Source of the DNA: Ustulina deusta
Taxonomy: Eukaryota; Ascomycota; Sordariomycetes; Xylariales; Xylariaceae
Assembly (NCBI GenBank): GCA_023159155.1
Contig: JAJNNX010000011.1
Span: 682,001 to 746,000 of the forward strand
Direction: 5' to 3'
DNA length: 64,000 nt
Each line of letters opens with the position of its first letter. Position 1 is the stretch's first letter. A model generated the notes under the pieces. The model worked only from the letters and a program-made list of their open reading frames with translations, was not told the origin of the DNA and did no database searches. Shown piece by piece: positions 47,301 through 60,590 of this stretch. A program made the position numbers and the translations under genes.

Positions 47301-50300
47301 ACTAGATCGTAGACCAAAGAAGTCGCTATACTCGAACCAAATTGGGCTCGCGACTTGCTCGGATGAAAAGTCTCGCGAGCACGTTTACCTAGGTAGGAAG
47401 CCAAGATTTTGGAGGAATAGCGTTATCACGAATAGATCCTTCACGCGAGAGCTGGGACGCTTACACAGCGATCCCGCTACCGTGGGTATGGATTGGTGTC
47501 CCGTGGTTTCTTCGACGGCGTCGAACGGGAACCATATCCCAGCAATTTCGAGGAAGCCAGAACACCCCCTTCTCGTCGTTGCCGCCGCCTCGTTACGCCT
47601 CATGGCAGGGCTTGCGAGTGTCAGGAGAATGATGAGGGGCCTAGAACTCCACCATATCACCACCGCTTATCTCGCCAGTCGGTCTTGGCAGCCGTTGAGG
47701 CCGTCACAGCTGAACGGAATTAGTGTTCTCTAGTGCTTCTGCGCGAAAATTGGCAGCTACTTCTGGGGTATCTCCGAGAAAAACTTATGCGTAGTAAAGT
47801 CGGTACTATCTAGGCATGTATACACTACACCGTCAAGTAAGCATCGCCTGTCAAGCTACGGGTTCCCAGTCGTTCGGGTCTGGGCTAAGTCTTAGCGGTT
47901 AGGTAGGTGTAGTGTAGTGTAGCCACTAGTTGATATAGGTAGCGGTCACCTTAGCCAAGGCAACTCTGCTGGCCTGTCCGATGTGCTGTCGGCGTGGGGC
48001 CCTATTCAGATGGCATATTCCGTCTCGAAAAAAATTGCGTATACATCCCCGTAAATTCGCAAAGAGTTGACGTTATTGTATCCTACATAGCAGTTAGTAT
48101 AGGTCCGGTGTCCAATTACGGTTTGCCTGTTACTCGGCAAGATTTTCGTGAAACGTGCTGTTCTCCTTGGGGCTCCCATCAACTGCGGAGAAACTGTGCA
48201 CGGGAACGGCGCGGACATAACATGCCTAACGGTCAGTAGTGTACACTAGTATTCACCAATAGGGACATGGTGAGTGACCGATGGTGAGCATGGAAACTGC
48301 GGATATGCACACCCCGAGCAGTTGGAGACCGAAAATCGTCGGGACCGGGGAGGAGGGTAGCAGTATCAATCCAGGCGTGTGGGAGAACTTCGAAGAGGGT
48401 GGTGGATTGTGGTACGCGGTTGTTGTTACAAAGCGCTTGGGGCTGGCAAGGCGCCCTGCGCCGATGCCTGTTGACATGCCCACAGCCAAGTCCCCAAGGT
48501 GATCCACGAGAATACGACGCTACACTCCATGCTCTTAAAGGGAAAATCTTGGGGAAAATCCGGGATCAAAACTCGGGAATGCTTTACAATTCCAAAGTGC
48601 GCACAAACCTCTCTAGGAAAGACCGTTATAGTTCTGTAGTGTATATTACCATTATCCTATCTTACGCAGTTGAATCCTCCATGGTCCCCCTCCCGTATCT
48701 AGTGTAAGTTCGGGTGGCTGGAGAGCGTGGTATTTGCTCACAGCCCCCAAATCGGGCAATTATGAGCTGGAAAAGTTGAATCCTTGTTAGCACTCGGTTG
48801 CTCATGCAGATGCAGAACACATGGAAGGGAACACTTCTGTTGGATGCCTCGCAGCCCTGCCACAGCGCATGAGCTACACTAGGTTGCGAAACCCAGCCGA
48901 CCTCGTGCTCGGTAGATCGGAGCGGCAGCTCGCACGAGGGATAGGGGGCGAAGTTCGGAGAGCGTTATGTGTGCATATGCTAAACTTTCTGCTCTAAACG
49001 CCAACCTTCGGGTCCGAACCTCTAGACCAATTGAATCACGCATATAGGAAAGTCGCCGAAGTCCTTGGGGGGCTTTTGGAGGAAATTTATCTAGCCTCGA
49101 GACGGGTGTAAATCAAAACGGAACTTTGTCAGCCAAGGAGAGCCTTGCTCCGTCCTGGTCCGACTGCTTGCGCACATGACACGTATGGCAATAACCGCAA
49201 ACTAGTGCAGTCTAATGTGCATCGTGTGTAAGTACGGCTCGTCAATCTTGCGTGGCATGATACAGTAGAGATGTACCGGTACAAAGACTCAAGTCCAAGG
49301 GGTATAGCGATCTTATTGATTCTCCGGTCGTACTGTATAAGTAACGATCGAGGCCATAATGCATTATTCGCATGGAAGGGTAGACAACGACGCTACATCG
49401 GTGGGCGATGATAAGTCGTGATGACGCATGATGCGGTTGGAAGCACTATAATACTGCATGTTGGGAGCAGAGCGGAATAATACCCCGTCGTAGATATTTT
49501 AGGAAAATCGTGGCACTTTGGGGGATTCCACCCTCCAAGTCCCGATTCCCGAACACCATGCAACACCGAACAAGCTTATAAGCTTAATTCGAGGGACATG
49601 CGGGCGTCGACGAATCAGCTTCCGGAGACAGGGACGCCACACGACGCCCACATGCGAGGCTTGCAGGACGAAAATGTTCAATGCACCTCCACCAACATGG
49701 CCGACATTACTCCCATTGGAGAATGATAGTCGCTCTGCTGCTGCAACGGTAGTGTAGGTTCGTATGGTCGCAATGAACGGGCTATTTCCATTCGGATGAA
49801 TGTTGCCTCCCTTGCCTCCCTTCGTCGGTCGACCTGGTGTTGGGGGATCGGGAAAAGGCCACTGCGTTATTTCATCTACCTACCCCCCTCAACAGCCTCT
49901 TCTGGTGACACGCACGAAAATGGATACTGATAGGCAATGATTTATGGAGATTCTCGCATCGACAGTTTCCGGCTCGTCGAAATAAGGTCGGAGCCACCAC
50001 GATGGTGTAGTGTAGAGGTATGCGCCCCCCACTCCCCCCTCAATAGAATCAATGAAATTATACGTTTCAACCTCCCCGGGATGGCCAAGTGTCATGACGG
50101 TTAGGCGAGACAAATCCCCCACCCGCCTTAAATGCGAACGTTGCGTATAGATCTGCCGAGAAAATGGCCGTCTCGCGCTGCCGCTGATCAGTAATACTGC
50201 ATCTCTGTCTCGTCAACCCAACATCAGCCACGAGTCGGATCTCAATGCTGAATACCCACTAGTTTGTGATACCGGGGTTGGCGAGTGGTCCCCATAATCA

Positions 50301-52471
50301 TCATCAGCAACAGCGGCGAAACATGCAAAACCTAGGTAGTCGTCTCGAAGAGCTCGAAAAAACGCCAAGGGACCCGCCCCGTCCATGCTGAGGCTCGCGT
50401 TAATACAGATCTTATGGGAAAACTGACCAATATGGTTCGACATGTTAGTCGTGCCATTATTTTCGACGACCGCGTGACCACCAGATTAGTTTCCTTGGCT
50501 TTCACGACAGATTTAGCGGTGCGTTAGCACGCAGAAGAGGAATCATGTTGCGGGGGACAGACGGCATCGCCAAATGCGACCACAACCATTTGCTTTTTTT
50601 ATTTTTATTTTTTCTCTCTCTCTCTCAACCGGCCCCATGAAGCGCGTCGCTTTTGACATTTTCGCCTGCAGCCTGATCTTCTCCAATTCTATGGTGTGCA
50701 AGTGAACGCCACGCTTGTCAAGGTCAATGAAGCGTAGTATAGCCTATAAGTAGGGCCGATCGAAGGTAGGACATGCACATAACTAAAGGAGCGGGAGCTA
50801 TACGGGTTGTGCAGTTGTTACCCAAGATGGTGACGACAACGATCGCTTAAGCGTCACTCGACTAGACTAAACTAACCTAGACGGTTATGTGAGAGAAACC
50901 CTCTTGTTAAAGGTGACATTGGTACCTGTTCGCGATACTTATCTAGATTGTACAACGCAGAAGATCTTGCTTCCCTCTCTAATGAGCTCGACAAAGCAAC
51001 AAGCCTTGGGAACTTTGGTTGAAGTCGGATCTCGCTGGCACAGCCTGGCCACGGCCAGGGGGGGGGAGGGGCCGGCGGGAATAGTCGACGTGCAACCAAC
51101 ACAAGCGATAAGTGCAAATAGGAGAATACACCACTGGGTATGTACCTACATATTAGGCAATGGAGACACAGTGCTACTGTAAATAGAGATTTGCGGAAGA
51201 ATAAGGTTACTTGCCTTGCCTATGCAGTTGCAGGTCATGCATGCCCCGTCGCTGTTGTAAATGAGATCTACTCGGTCGCAAAGCAAAAATGGTGCCTTAT
51301 AATGTGTTGGTATCCGTTGCATACCAATAATGTCACGTCAATATATTTGCCGAGCATTGGCATAATAAGTTGCATCGCGTATCCGCCAACTTTCGCCCCG
51401 GCGTGCCGCTCTATGCAGGTATGTGACGATAGATAGCTGGCGGCAAGGTTAGGAGCATGAGAGTTGTCTGGCTACTGAGCTAATCTAGGGCTGTGGGTGG
51501 TGAATGAAACTTTGTCATGTACTGTCATACATCAGATGTTGATATACAAGGTCCGTTTCAAATCACACGTAGCCTTGGATGTATTGCTTCGTTCTAGACG
51601 CGAGTGAATTTGCGAGCGCTACATCGGGATATGCGTTGGGCGTAAGTCGATTTCGCCTAAGCCGTCAATACGCAGTCGCGCGGACAAGACAATACAGCCC
51701 GCTGCAGAGAGCCGGGCAGTGCGGTCGTACAAGCGCATGTGTCCTGTTGCTTGGTCACATGCGATACCTTGGGTTGAGAATCTATGACCAGCCGCTTGAT
51801 ATTCGCGATCATCGGAGCAGAGCAAAGATGAGTATTGCACCTGGTGGACAACAAACGATGTGTTATTGTCGGTCCTATATCCTGCGTTCAATTGCGTGTG
51901 ACTTTGGCATCTTGTTTGCAGTTCTTTCATCCTCTGATTGTAGTCGCCGAGATGTGGCCGTAGCTGGGGATTACAGAGACGCGGAAAATGAGTACACAAA
52001 TATTCTGGACCGCCGTGTTTCGGCTACTGACCCGAACATGTCGCTCCTACGATACTTTTCATAAGGAGAGATGGAAACAAATGCGCGAGAAGGGTTTCGA
52101 GGCAGTACTGGCACAACTGCACAGGTCGATGAGTTATATTACATATAGGCTAGACTCAGTCGGATGAACCGACTTCAGCCAATTTCAAGTCTAATAACCC
52201 GAAAAGCTAGTGTGACATATTAACTCTGGGGAAACGGGACAATATGTTATCATCGCAATTGAAGGATGACACATAAAACCCGGTCTGTCTGGTCTGTCGA
52301 GACGGGTTCGGTAACAATGCCGTATGCTACATGAAAGATACCTTCTCATTCCAATCTGGGATCATGTAAGGCAAGCCTATCCTATTTTGTATGAGCGTCG
52401 CACAGGTGTTCGATCGAGTCCCAGAGAGGTAAGGGTTAACGAGTAGTAGTTTGCATCACGAGGTTGGCCGT
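44353..52471. other. gene desert, right part
   Basis: About 8 kb without a recognisable gene. GC-rich islands at 46440-46760, 47470-47730 and 48280-48510 have open frames of 70-140 codons on both strands but no family motifs; they could be remnants of genes. TAGTGTA/TACACTA words recur (47820, 47910, 48238, 50003). A stem-loop is at 48901-48939. A T/TC-rich tract lies at 50595-50630. Confidence 0.4.
48901..48939. repeat. stem-loop, perfect 8-bp stem
   Basis: CCTCGTGC (48901-48908) pairs with GCACGAGG (48932-48939); the 23-nt loop is GC-rich. Confidence 0.75.
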
Positions 52472-54148
52472 TCAGCAATCACATCGGCCATACCAGCGGG
52501 GAAAAGCGGTTGTGTCATGTATCGTCTGAACGCCCGTAAGGTAGCACATCAGGCGGTCAAAACCTAGGCCGAACCCGCCATGTGGCGGACAACCCCATCG
52601 TCGAAGATCGAGGTACCAATCAAGATTGTTGTCCGGCTCTTGCGAAATCTCGGACTGGTGTTCGGCAGATTCGGAACAGAGTCCACGCCGATGCATAGAC
52701 TCGACCAAGTTTCCTAGTCGATGCTCACGCATTGAGCCTCCAGCAATTTCGCAAAATTCCGGCACAAGAAGGTCGAAGCACTCAACTGTGGCTCCAGGTG
52801 ATGATCCGTCACTGTCGGTCTCTCCTGCTTTCATATAGAATGGTTTAATGTCACGAGGATAATCTGTGACGAAGACTGGACTAGATCCCATGCCTAATTT
52901 TGTGGCAATAAACTTCTCATGCTCCGTATGAAGGTCCTTGCCCCATGACGGCTTGTGGGCAAACGACACATCAGCAGCCTCAAGCAACTTGATTGCCTCC
53001 GTGTAGCTTATGCGTGGCCACATATCCTGAGTAAGGCCACGCCAGCGTTGAGCGACTTGCTCGGTGGGGACTAGATCTGGAGAGCGGTCACTAACTGGGC
53101 TGAGAAGCTCACTAACTACCTTGGAATCTGAAAGACTGGAAGCAACATGCTTCAGCATGTCTTCAAGTAGACCCATGACGGCACTGGGGCTATCTGTGAA
53201 GCTGAGCTCGGCCTCTAGCATATAGAACTCGCTTAGGTGCCGTGGTGTATCGCTCTGCTCCGCTCGGAAGGTTGGCGAAAGCGTCCACACGTTGCCGAGT
53301 GCCTGGGCTAAGGCCTCCAAATGCAGCTGAGATGACACAGTCGTATAAACATGTCGTCGAAAGAAGGGTTTGGCTGGGTTGGCAGCTGAGGCAGCTCGCT
53401 CTTTCTCAGTGAGGACTTGGAAGACCTCACCAGCGCCCTCGCAGTCTGAGGCAGTCAATATTGGTGTGTGGGTCTGGATGAACTGACGGCTGTTAAAGAA
53501 GCTCGTTAAGGATGCAATTACTTCGGAGCGGAAGCGTAAGACAGTAGAATTGAAGGGAACTCGTGGGCGGAGATGGGGCAAAGTTCTTAGAAACTCGGGT
53601 GTCTGATATTTCTTTTGTATTGGAAATGTCTGGGAAGATAAGTGAGCATCAGGCCATAGGGGTTCAGGTGCTATACGATGTTCGAGCGCACCTTCGCGTC
53701 CGATGGACCCAGGACCGCGGCTTGTGACACCTGCAGCTCATGACTCTGACCTCGACCCTGAGATGGAACCCAAGAGCCGTCCAGCCGAACCGCCGCACCG
53801 ATGGTCAGGCTGCAGAGCACTGTGTCAGCGGTGAAGGCTTGTGCGACTATCGTGAGGACTGACAGCCTACCCTTCTGCCAGACCAGCGGGCACCACCGCT
53901 TGCAGCGACTCGAGAGACGAGCCGTCTCCGAGCGTCACGAAATGGCAGCGTTTCTGAGCGCGTACGGATCGCACATAGCCGTCGATCTTCACGTTTTCGA
54001 CGGTCTCACTTGGTTTAAAATCAAGGAAGCCGGAAACGTTCGTGGGCAACGTCGATATTGAGGCACGTGAAGAAGCCGGGGAGCCCAGGAAGTGGCTTGG
54101 AGATGCCCTCGATAACGTTCCTCGCAGACGCGGAAGTAGTGTAGCCAT
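52472..54148 (-). CDS. SLM5: mitochondrial asparaginyl-tRNA synthetase
   Basis: Exons 53871-54148, 53692-53809 and 52472-53629 are joined across introns of 61 and 62 nt (GTAGGC...CTGCAG with branch CTGAC; GTGCGC...TCCCAG), giving 517 aa. The enzyme charges tRNA-Asn with asparagine in mitochondria. The Arg/Ser-rich N-terminus (MATLLPRLRGTLSRASPS) is a plausible import signal. An OB-fold anticodon-binding domain follows (VKIDGYVRSVRAQKRCHF at about residues 53-70). The linker segment QKKYQTPEFLRTLPHLRPR and the class II catalytic core come next: motif 2 FRAEQSDTPRHLSEFYMLEA, EIAGGSMREHRL, and motif 3 GFGLGFDRLMCYLTG near the C-terminus. Length and order fit the fungal mitochondrial enzyme. The gene is divergent from the PARG-like gene and shares its upstream region. 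Confidence 0.95.
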
Positions 54149-55906
54149 CTCGGTCTGACTTGAGCAAGAATAAAAACAAATTAAATTAAATATGAAAATT
54201 TTAATGTTTTTCTCTTCATGGCGAACGAAGCATAATTACCAGACACAGCTTTTTGGAAGGAAAAGAAACCAAATACCCTCTGTGGTATGAGTTTGATATT
54301 GATCAGTGAGTGTGAGTCTGGGTATGGGATCGTGAAAAGCGTCAGGACGGGTCCAGCCAGCCATGCTCTTGATTTGATTTGTTGCAATGGGGCCAATCAG
54401 CCAATCAGACCCACATACTGATCCACGGACGGGTCCGAGATAGCACCGGACTCGGAAAATATAATATGCCGAGGTGCTTACCCTAGTGTACCATTGCTCG
54501 ATGTCGGTAACCTTCGAAGCTAGCAAGATCCTGGTCCCTTCATTTCTGTCACCTCATAACAATCAACACTGTACCTCGCTCAACACACGAAGAGAGACAC
54601 TCACCTCGGTGTGTGTATTTGCAGTGCTGTTCACTACTGCAGTTCTACCGATGATAGATGTATGCACCAATTTACACAAGGTATAGAGGAGGCACCTTGG
54701 TGTCGTGTTACTCTGCTCACCCGCTTCCACAGCGAACAAGCCAACAACCTGACACTCACAACGTGGAGACAATCCATCCTACGTCGTTGGTTCGCGTATC
54801 GGGCATGTCGATGACCCGGTTAGATAAGTATCTTCTACTGTTCCCCAGCCGTAGCCCCAACCTCGTCTTGCCATCCAAAGAGAAGGGAGAAGAGACAACA
54901 TCACTAGTTCGCTGGTTATCTCGTTTGAGACTCCCGTCGAGCCAGTCTGGCCCACGCCTGAAAGCTATTCCTCATTGCTTCTGACACGGAAATCATATTG
55001 TTGATTTGCCATACGTGTCTCCTGCGCCGTGCGCAATTCCTGCAGCCGTTGAAAGGGTCGAAAGTCCCGCGTCAATCTACTCCTCGGCTTCTTTCATATG
55101 TCTCTGGGTCGTCACTAAATATACACATTTTGTGCAAGGTAGAGATGTGATGTCTCTCGTCTGGCGATGCTAACCTAGGTTCTGTAAATCGAAGCCTGTG
55201 TCGGAATATTTAACTGAACAGTTTGAACTACCCGAGTCCCATCCGTCCCAGAGGAACCTGGTTCTCGTCTCTGGACGTCTGGCTCTGGATTGGATGAATT
55301 GGGCATTGGGCGGTACACGCCAGGGTCCTTCGACAACGAAGGGTCCAATCATCTCATGTTAGTCCCAGACAGTCTCACGATGCTGCACGGTGAGGAGTAT
55401 CACTCAGATCTGTGCGACCTCGGCTATCTGCAGTGTGTTTCCTGATCTCACTTGGACCATCGATTTCCGTCTTTCTGGGAGATCTATGGTGTTACGAGAC
55501 CCCGAATCTGATTCTTTGCAGTTTCTCGATGACAAGGAAGAAGGAACGGCAAAATTCTGACCCCTTTCAGCATCTCTAATGCCCTGCTTCTCTCTTCGCT
55601 CATTTCAATGTCTAGGACATATGGAGCTTGGTCATGCAATCAATTTGATTTGGTGACACAGGATTCATCCCGTCTGTTTCCTGCTCGAAACATTACTCGA
55701 ATGCCGCCGAGATGCTTGGTTGAGCCATATGTCGTAAGCGGACCAAAACGCATACATTGTCTTCTGTTGTCCTATAAGTATTTGTACGTTCCCAACCATC
55801 TCGTTCGCTCGTATGCACGTTATGACACACCTGTGGAGGAGGGTGGCTAGCAGAAACAAGCATTAGTAGGCGTATTATTCGCTTCGTTCTTGGGACGTTT
55901 GTCGAC
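54149..55906. other. divergent intergenic region between SLM5 and the PARG-like gene
   Basis: About 1.76 kb with the promoters of both flanking genes. The tandem CCAAT boxes lie near the SLM5 side. Frames of 60-108 codons at 54470-54990 and 55610-55910 have no recognisable features. Confidence 0.5.
54393..54408 (+). promoter_or_regulatory. tandem CCAAT boxes
   Basis: CCAATCAG occurs twice in direct succession, about 245 bp upstream of the SLM5 start codon. CCAAT boxes are bound by the fungal Hap complex, which often controls genes for mitochondrial functions. Binding here is inferred from sequence alone. Confidence 0.5.
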
Positions 55907-56968
55907 ATGCCTCCATCTAAGCCTAAGCCTGCTGAGGTGGCTGCGGAAGCTAAGAGAAACTACATTCCAATCATCCGGAGTGAATACGCGCAGCAATGGC
56001 CAACTTATTCCTATCTTTTTCAACAGCCTCTACAGCAGATCCCTTTGCAGCCTTTAGGTTCTTCGTTACCTCGCAACCCAGAATTCTGTGAGTGTCTCCT
56101 GCTGCCGCCCTAAGGGTTGGAGTCTAATTTGGCTGAATAAGATGTCTGCACGGGAGACCCTGTTGACTTTGCCATCGACTGGAAGGAGCGAGTGCGGACT
56201 CGGATACCCTTCATCTGCGTGGCCAATGACAAACGGGCCGGAGGCGATTGGGAGACCGGAGTCACTGGATACGAAGAACGGCTATGCAGGCGAAGTACTC
56301 TTTCAGCTACGTTGAATATACCGGGGCCCGGGTCCCAGGTCGACTGCAACTATCCCATCCCATCCGAGGGTGGTATTTACTCGGAATTTGTCGTAGTCTT
56401 TCGCGGACCCCATGATCAGTACAAGAAACTAGATCAATGGTATGATCTACCCGTCATTTCCATGCCGGCAGTACGATGGCCGAAATTAAGCCAAACGAAT
56501 CTGAAATACGCGTTTCCGATCGAACGAAACTTGGTCAAGAACAAGATCCGGTCAGCTCTTCGAATTTGCGCATACTACGGCCATCGATCTGTGGTCATCG
56601 GAGACTTCGGTCTGGGAAACGGGCATCGCAACCCACCTGAGGAGCTGGCAGAGCTCTGGAGAGAGGTGTTTTTGTATGATCCAGATATCCGTGGACGCTT
56701 CGATCACGTAGCGTTTGTCTTTGAGGACGTCTATCAAAGTACAACGACGCTTATTCTTGAGGATTTCGCTAAAAAGAACAAGAACGGCCACTCAAGCAGC
56801 TCTAAGGGAAAATCAAAGTCATCGGCTAGCTCAAGCTCGCCCTCAACTGGAGACCTGGCGACTCCGACCGATTTTGAGATTTTCCAGCACGTTTTTAGTG
56901 CAGGCGAAATACACCAGGTCATGAGTCGTCCAGACCCTCGGTATGACATCTCAATGCTTACACTTTAA
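55907..56968 (+). CDS. microbial-type PARG-like protein (TIGR02452 / DUF2263 family)
   Basis: Exon 1 is 55907-56087 and exon 2 is 56142-56968, with a 54-nt intron (GTGAGTGT...AATAAG). Joining restores a Tyr codon (EFYVCTGDPVDFAIDW) and gives 335 aa. Members of this macro-like fold include bacterial-type poly(ADP-ribose) glycohydrolases. The family signature is present: FICVANDKRAGGDWETG at about residues 84-100, YEERLCRRSTL at 104-114 with the Glu-Glu pair of the active-site loop, GGIYSEFVVVF, then VVIGDFGLGNGHRNPPEELA near 220-240. A Ser/Lys-rich disordered insertion lies close to the C-terminus, followed by FEIFQHVFSAGEIHQVM. ADP-ribose hydrolysis is inferred. Fungal homologues are mostly uncharacterised, so the substrate is unknown. 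Confidence 0.85.
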
Positions 56969-59900
56969 CAATAGTCGTAATCAAACGGTTGTACACCATT
57001 ACACGGCATTGGGATAGTGGACAATGCAACCTGAATCGGATCTATCCGAACACCACTTATCTGGTCGAGGAACCTAAGATAACCAGATAACCCTAGTACT
57101 ACTTTTATCTTTGCTTCGGAAAGTCTTGGCGTTTATACTTTTACCTGGAGCGGTGATTACTCATGGAGTTTGGGTTGGTGGACACGCTGCCTTATTCATA
57201 ATTTCGACTCACAGTCTGCTGTTGCTATTTCGTCGGTGTTCCGACAACGTATGATAGTTTGTTGGGAAACGTTGAAGAGGAAATACGTCACCACCGAAGT
57301 ACTGAGGACATCTTGCAATCAATTTGGGTTGAACAAAAGGTTGGTGTCTATCTTGGCATGGAGCGATTCCGTGTTGCTCGAAGCCTTGGTAACGTGTGCA
57401 GTTGTCTTAATTGCATTCAACAACTTAAACTGATTAGGGGACACTGTATCTACATCTTTCGATCCCATCCTTGTCTTTGAATCTAATATGGCTTCACATG
57501 CACTAGGAGTCGTACTATCTAGCAGCTTTCAGGTGCCCAAATCTTCATGGTTATATCTAGCTTTAACGTCGCTGACGGCGAGTGAAGCCCAATCTGGAAG
57601 CTTGTATTTACAGGCGATGAGCTTATCTCCCAACGTCACAAGGGCGGTGAAGATATGGCAATGTTTGTCTGATGTTCTAGGCAACCGATGTCGACCTACA
57701 CCTTTTACTAAGCTACCAAGACCGCAATAAGCTCAACGACTCTCACCTGTGCCAGCGGAGTATGCAAGGATGAGACAATCGAGAGTCCAGATTCGGCAAG
57801 CAGGTATGTAAGCACCAAGCACATCACCTACCTCAGAGAGGAAACGAAACAAATCAGTTGTCACCATTTCTTAATCGGCTGCAAAGCTCCGACCCCTCTA
57901 TGCGCTATTTGAGAGCCACTATCGACTTACGCGCGTAAGAACCACACCGATTATCTCGAGCACCTAGAGACCTTGCCAATTTGTAATACGCTCCTCTTCT
58001 ATCACCATCCCGAGAAGTTCCTCTTATTAGACATCATGTAACTATATCTTCCATGTCTTCCCCTTGACTCGGGATTATCTCCAAGAATGGGTAGAGTCTG
58101 CTCAGATGATCATTTGAGATGAATGGTATGATCAAAAGGCGCAGACGGCCTAAGATATATTGATTATCTGATCTCTATCTTGGTGGTTACTATACTGCAC
58201 CAGGACTTGGACACTTTACAGAGTTAGTTAGGACCCGTACTCACAAAAGGTTTCGAAGTGGCAGCGTCAGTCACCCAAGCGAAGATATGGTGGTCGCGCC
58301 GAAATACATCTTGGTAACCATCCCCATTAATCTTATTCACGAGAAGATCACCACAAATGACTTGAGCGCGGTACGATGCGGCAGCTTACGGCGGTGGATA
58401 GATCCTAGTGGACGTGTGACCTTGAATCCCGCGGGCGTCCGGGCACACCGAAAGATGGTTTCGAGTGGCGCCGCTTCTTTCTGCCGGGACCGTCCGACCT
58501 GAGACATGAGACCTAGAGCCGCCGTCACCGCGAAGAAGCAATTATTTTTTTCTGACAGGTAACATCCTTCGCTTCGTCGGTGGATTTACTGACGCAGTAT
58601 GCCACACGCGCCACATTGACATCCACTGCACGCGCAAGCGGGACAAAGAAGTTTCGTTCCCTTATTCGATCATGATATGTGCGTGATCTATCACAAATAT
58701 TGTCGTCCGAATAGCAGGTGTATCGTCCAGCGTATACCCACGGCGCGGCCCGTGGCAGCGGCCCGCGACAGCCGCCGTGGGTTCTTGTCTCACGGTGTAG
58801 AGATCATGCCAACGAGTACTTCCTTCGTTTACATACTGCACTAACAGGCTAGTTCTGCGTGAGTAGTTACCCTACGGTGAGGCACCAAGCCTTCCGCTAT
58901 GGCGCTCAACTCGGTGACGACCTGGCTACCAGCATGCAGGTCTGCAGAGTGTGAAAGATAACCATACTCCCTTTTCTACTACCGAAAAAGCTTGCGACGC
59001 TTGGACTGATGTGACGGACTCTCGCTAATGCCATGGAGAATTCGTCTGTTACTTGGTTCGGCGCACTGCTTCGTGAGGTTTCCAGTACACGGAAGAGCCT
59101 CGCAACCATGCTACTTACAACGTCTTATATCGGGCTAATAGGAACCAGTCCCGAGACTCGCTACGCCTGGTCCAGAAGTATATCTCGTCAACCAGGAGAG
59201 CGCACAGATGATGATTTTGAGTGATACGAGAGGAACGTCTGGTGGATACGGTTTCTTACATGGCTGCAGACCGGACCGGTGGTCCTACATCTATGTCTCA
59301 ACTAGCGAGTGGCATCCATTTGGCGCTGGACTAGATAGATTTGGGATATCCGGGCTTCAGTTTCCTAAAAGGAACTCTTATGCGACGGTACATGTTCCCG
59401 ATGTGCACTGACATGATCTCCTCAAACGGCTAGGCTTTCGGGGAACAAGGGTTGTTAGGGTAATATTCGCATTGAAGTATAGCATGGTACCCCCCAGAAG
59501 AGCGATGAGGCGCAAAAGTGGCCACCGAACACGGCAATTAAGTGGAGGCATGGATCATGACATTTCAACGTTCGTCATCAATAAGCTCCTGTTTGGACTG
59601 GATATAGTAGGTTAATCCTTAACGTTAGCATGCCTACGCAATGATCTCGTCTCATCCGGCAGCGATAGGTATTCTCATTCTATAGTTTCCTGGAATAAGC
59701 GCTGTACTCCTACCATCAGGGATGCCGCGAAACAGGACAGCGCGAGGTCTTGACAAATCATAGAGACGGGAATTAACAATAGATGAAAGCAACGTGATAT
59801 GAGAAATTTCGCGCCAGCTTGTTACGAAACAGGGATCCGCCATATTCAGAACCACGTAGCAGCACCCTAGCCCTCGAGCCGTACGACATATCGTCGCGCA

Positions 59901-60590
59901 CGTTAGGTTATCGTGTAAGTATTTCTCTTCATGCTCAGCATAATGAATATGTACGTTGGTGTAGTGTATATCGAAGAACTGCACGGTACTTTCACGCGGT
60001 GCCGTCCCTGAAAGTTCCGGCGGGGGAGGAAGCAAGTCTGTCGCGGTGTTACCTATTGAAAGGTGACCCGAAGGTGACCCGAAGTTGTGTCCGGCTTCAC
60101 CGTTGTCTGTTCGCTTGGGCAATTCCTTCTGAACGACGCCATAATCAGTACGTACTCTTCCTTTATGTTTTTTCGCCTCAAGAGCCCCTATGTCAAATCG
60201 GACCCGAAGGTTCATGGCGTATTTCCCAGTGTGTGCTGCGGATAGTGATCGTGTCTACCCTGTGTGGAACTCTCACGACTCTGGACAAGATGAAGTATCT
60301 AGTTTTTGGGCAGTTCCGAACTTGTACGCCTGAACCTGTCAAGCTGGTGTTTATTTCAATGAGCAGAGCTGTATGAGGACGCCTCGACTTATTTGGATGA
60401 TCTTCAAAACAGGCGGTGGTTGTAGTTCACATGAATATGTACTCGTCTAGCTTACAAAATAGAACTTTCTCAAATTCACTTCCTACATTTTAGCATATAT
60501 GATTCAAGAACTCTGTGAAAGCCTTGTCATACTAGTGAATTTAACATACACATACCCCCAGTTACCGCGCTACCTCGCGCGTCCGCCGAC
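56969..60590. other. intergenic, 3.6 kb, no supported gene
   Basis: Frames at 57170-57730, 58287-58502, 59033-59411 and 59652-60376 are short, on both strands and without motifs. I looked for a sugar transporter next to the maltase relic and did not find one. A GC stem-loop sits at 58737-58781. Confidence 0.4.
58737..58781. repeat. GC-rich stem-loop, 9-bp stem
   Basis: CCCACGGCG (58737-58745) pairs perfectly with CGCCGTGGG (58773-58781). The loop is GC-rich. CGG and CCG triplets, the half-sites of Zn2Cys6 regulators, occur in it. Confidence 0.7.

Noticed and set aside
48985..49045. tRNA-like stretch on the minus strand (TCAATTGGTCTAGAGGTTCGGACCC)
   Set aside because: It resembles A-box and B-box pieces placed too close together. 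No cloverleaf with acceptor, anticodon and T stems can be drawn.
57170..57480. plus-strand frames considered as a sugar-transporter remnant near the maltase relic
   Set aside because: No transmembrane periodicity or MFS signature motifs.
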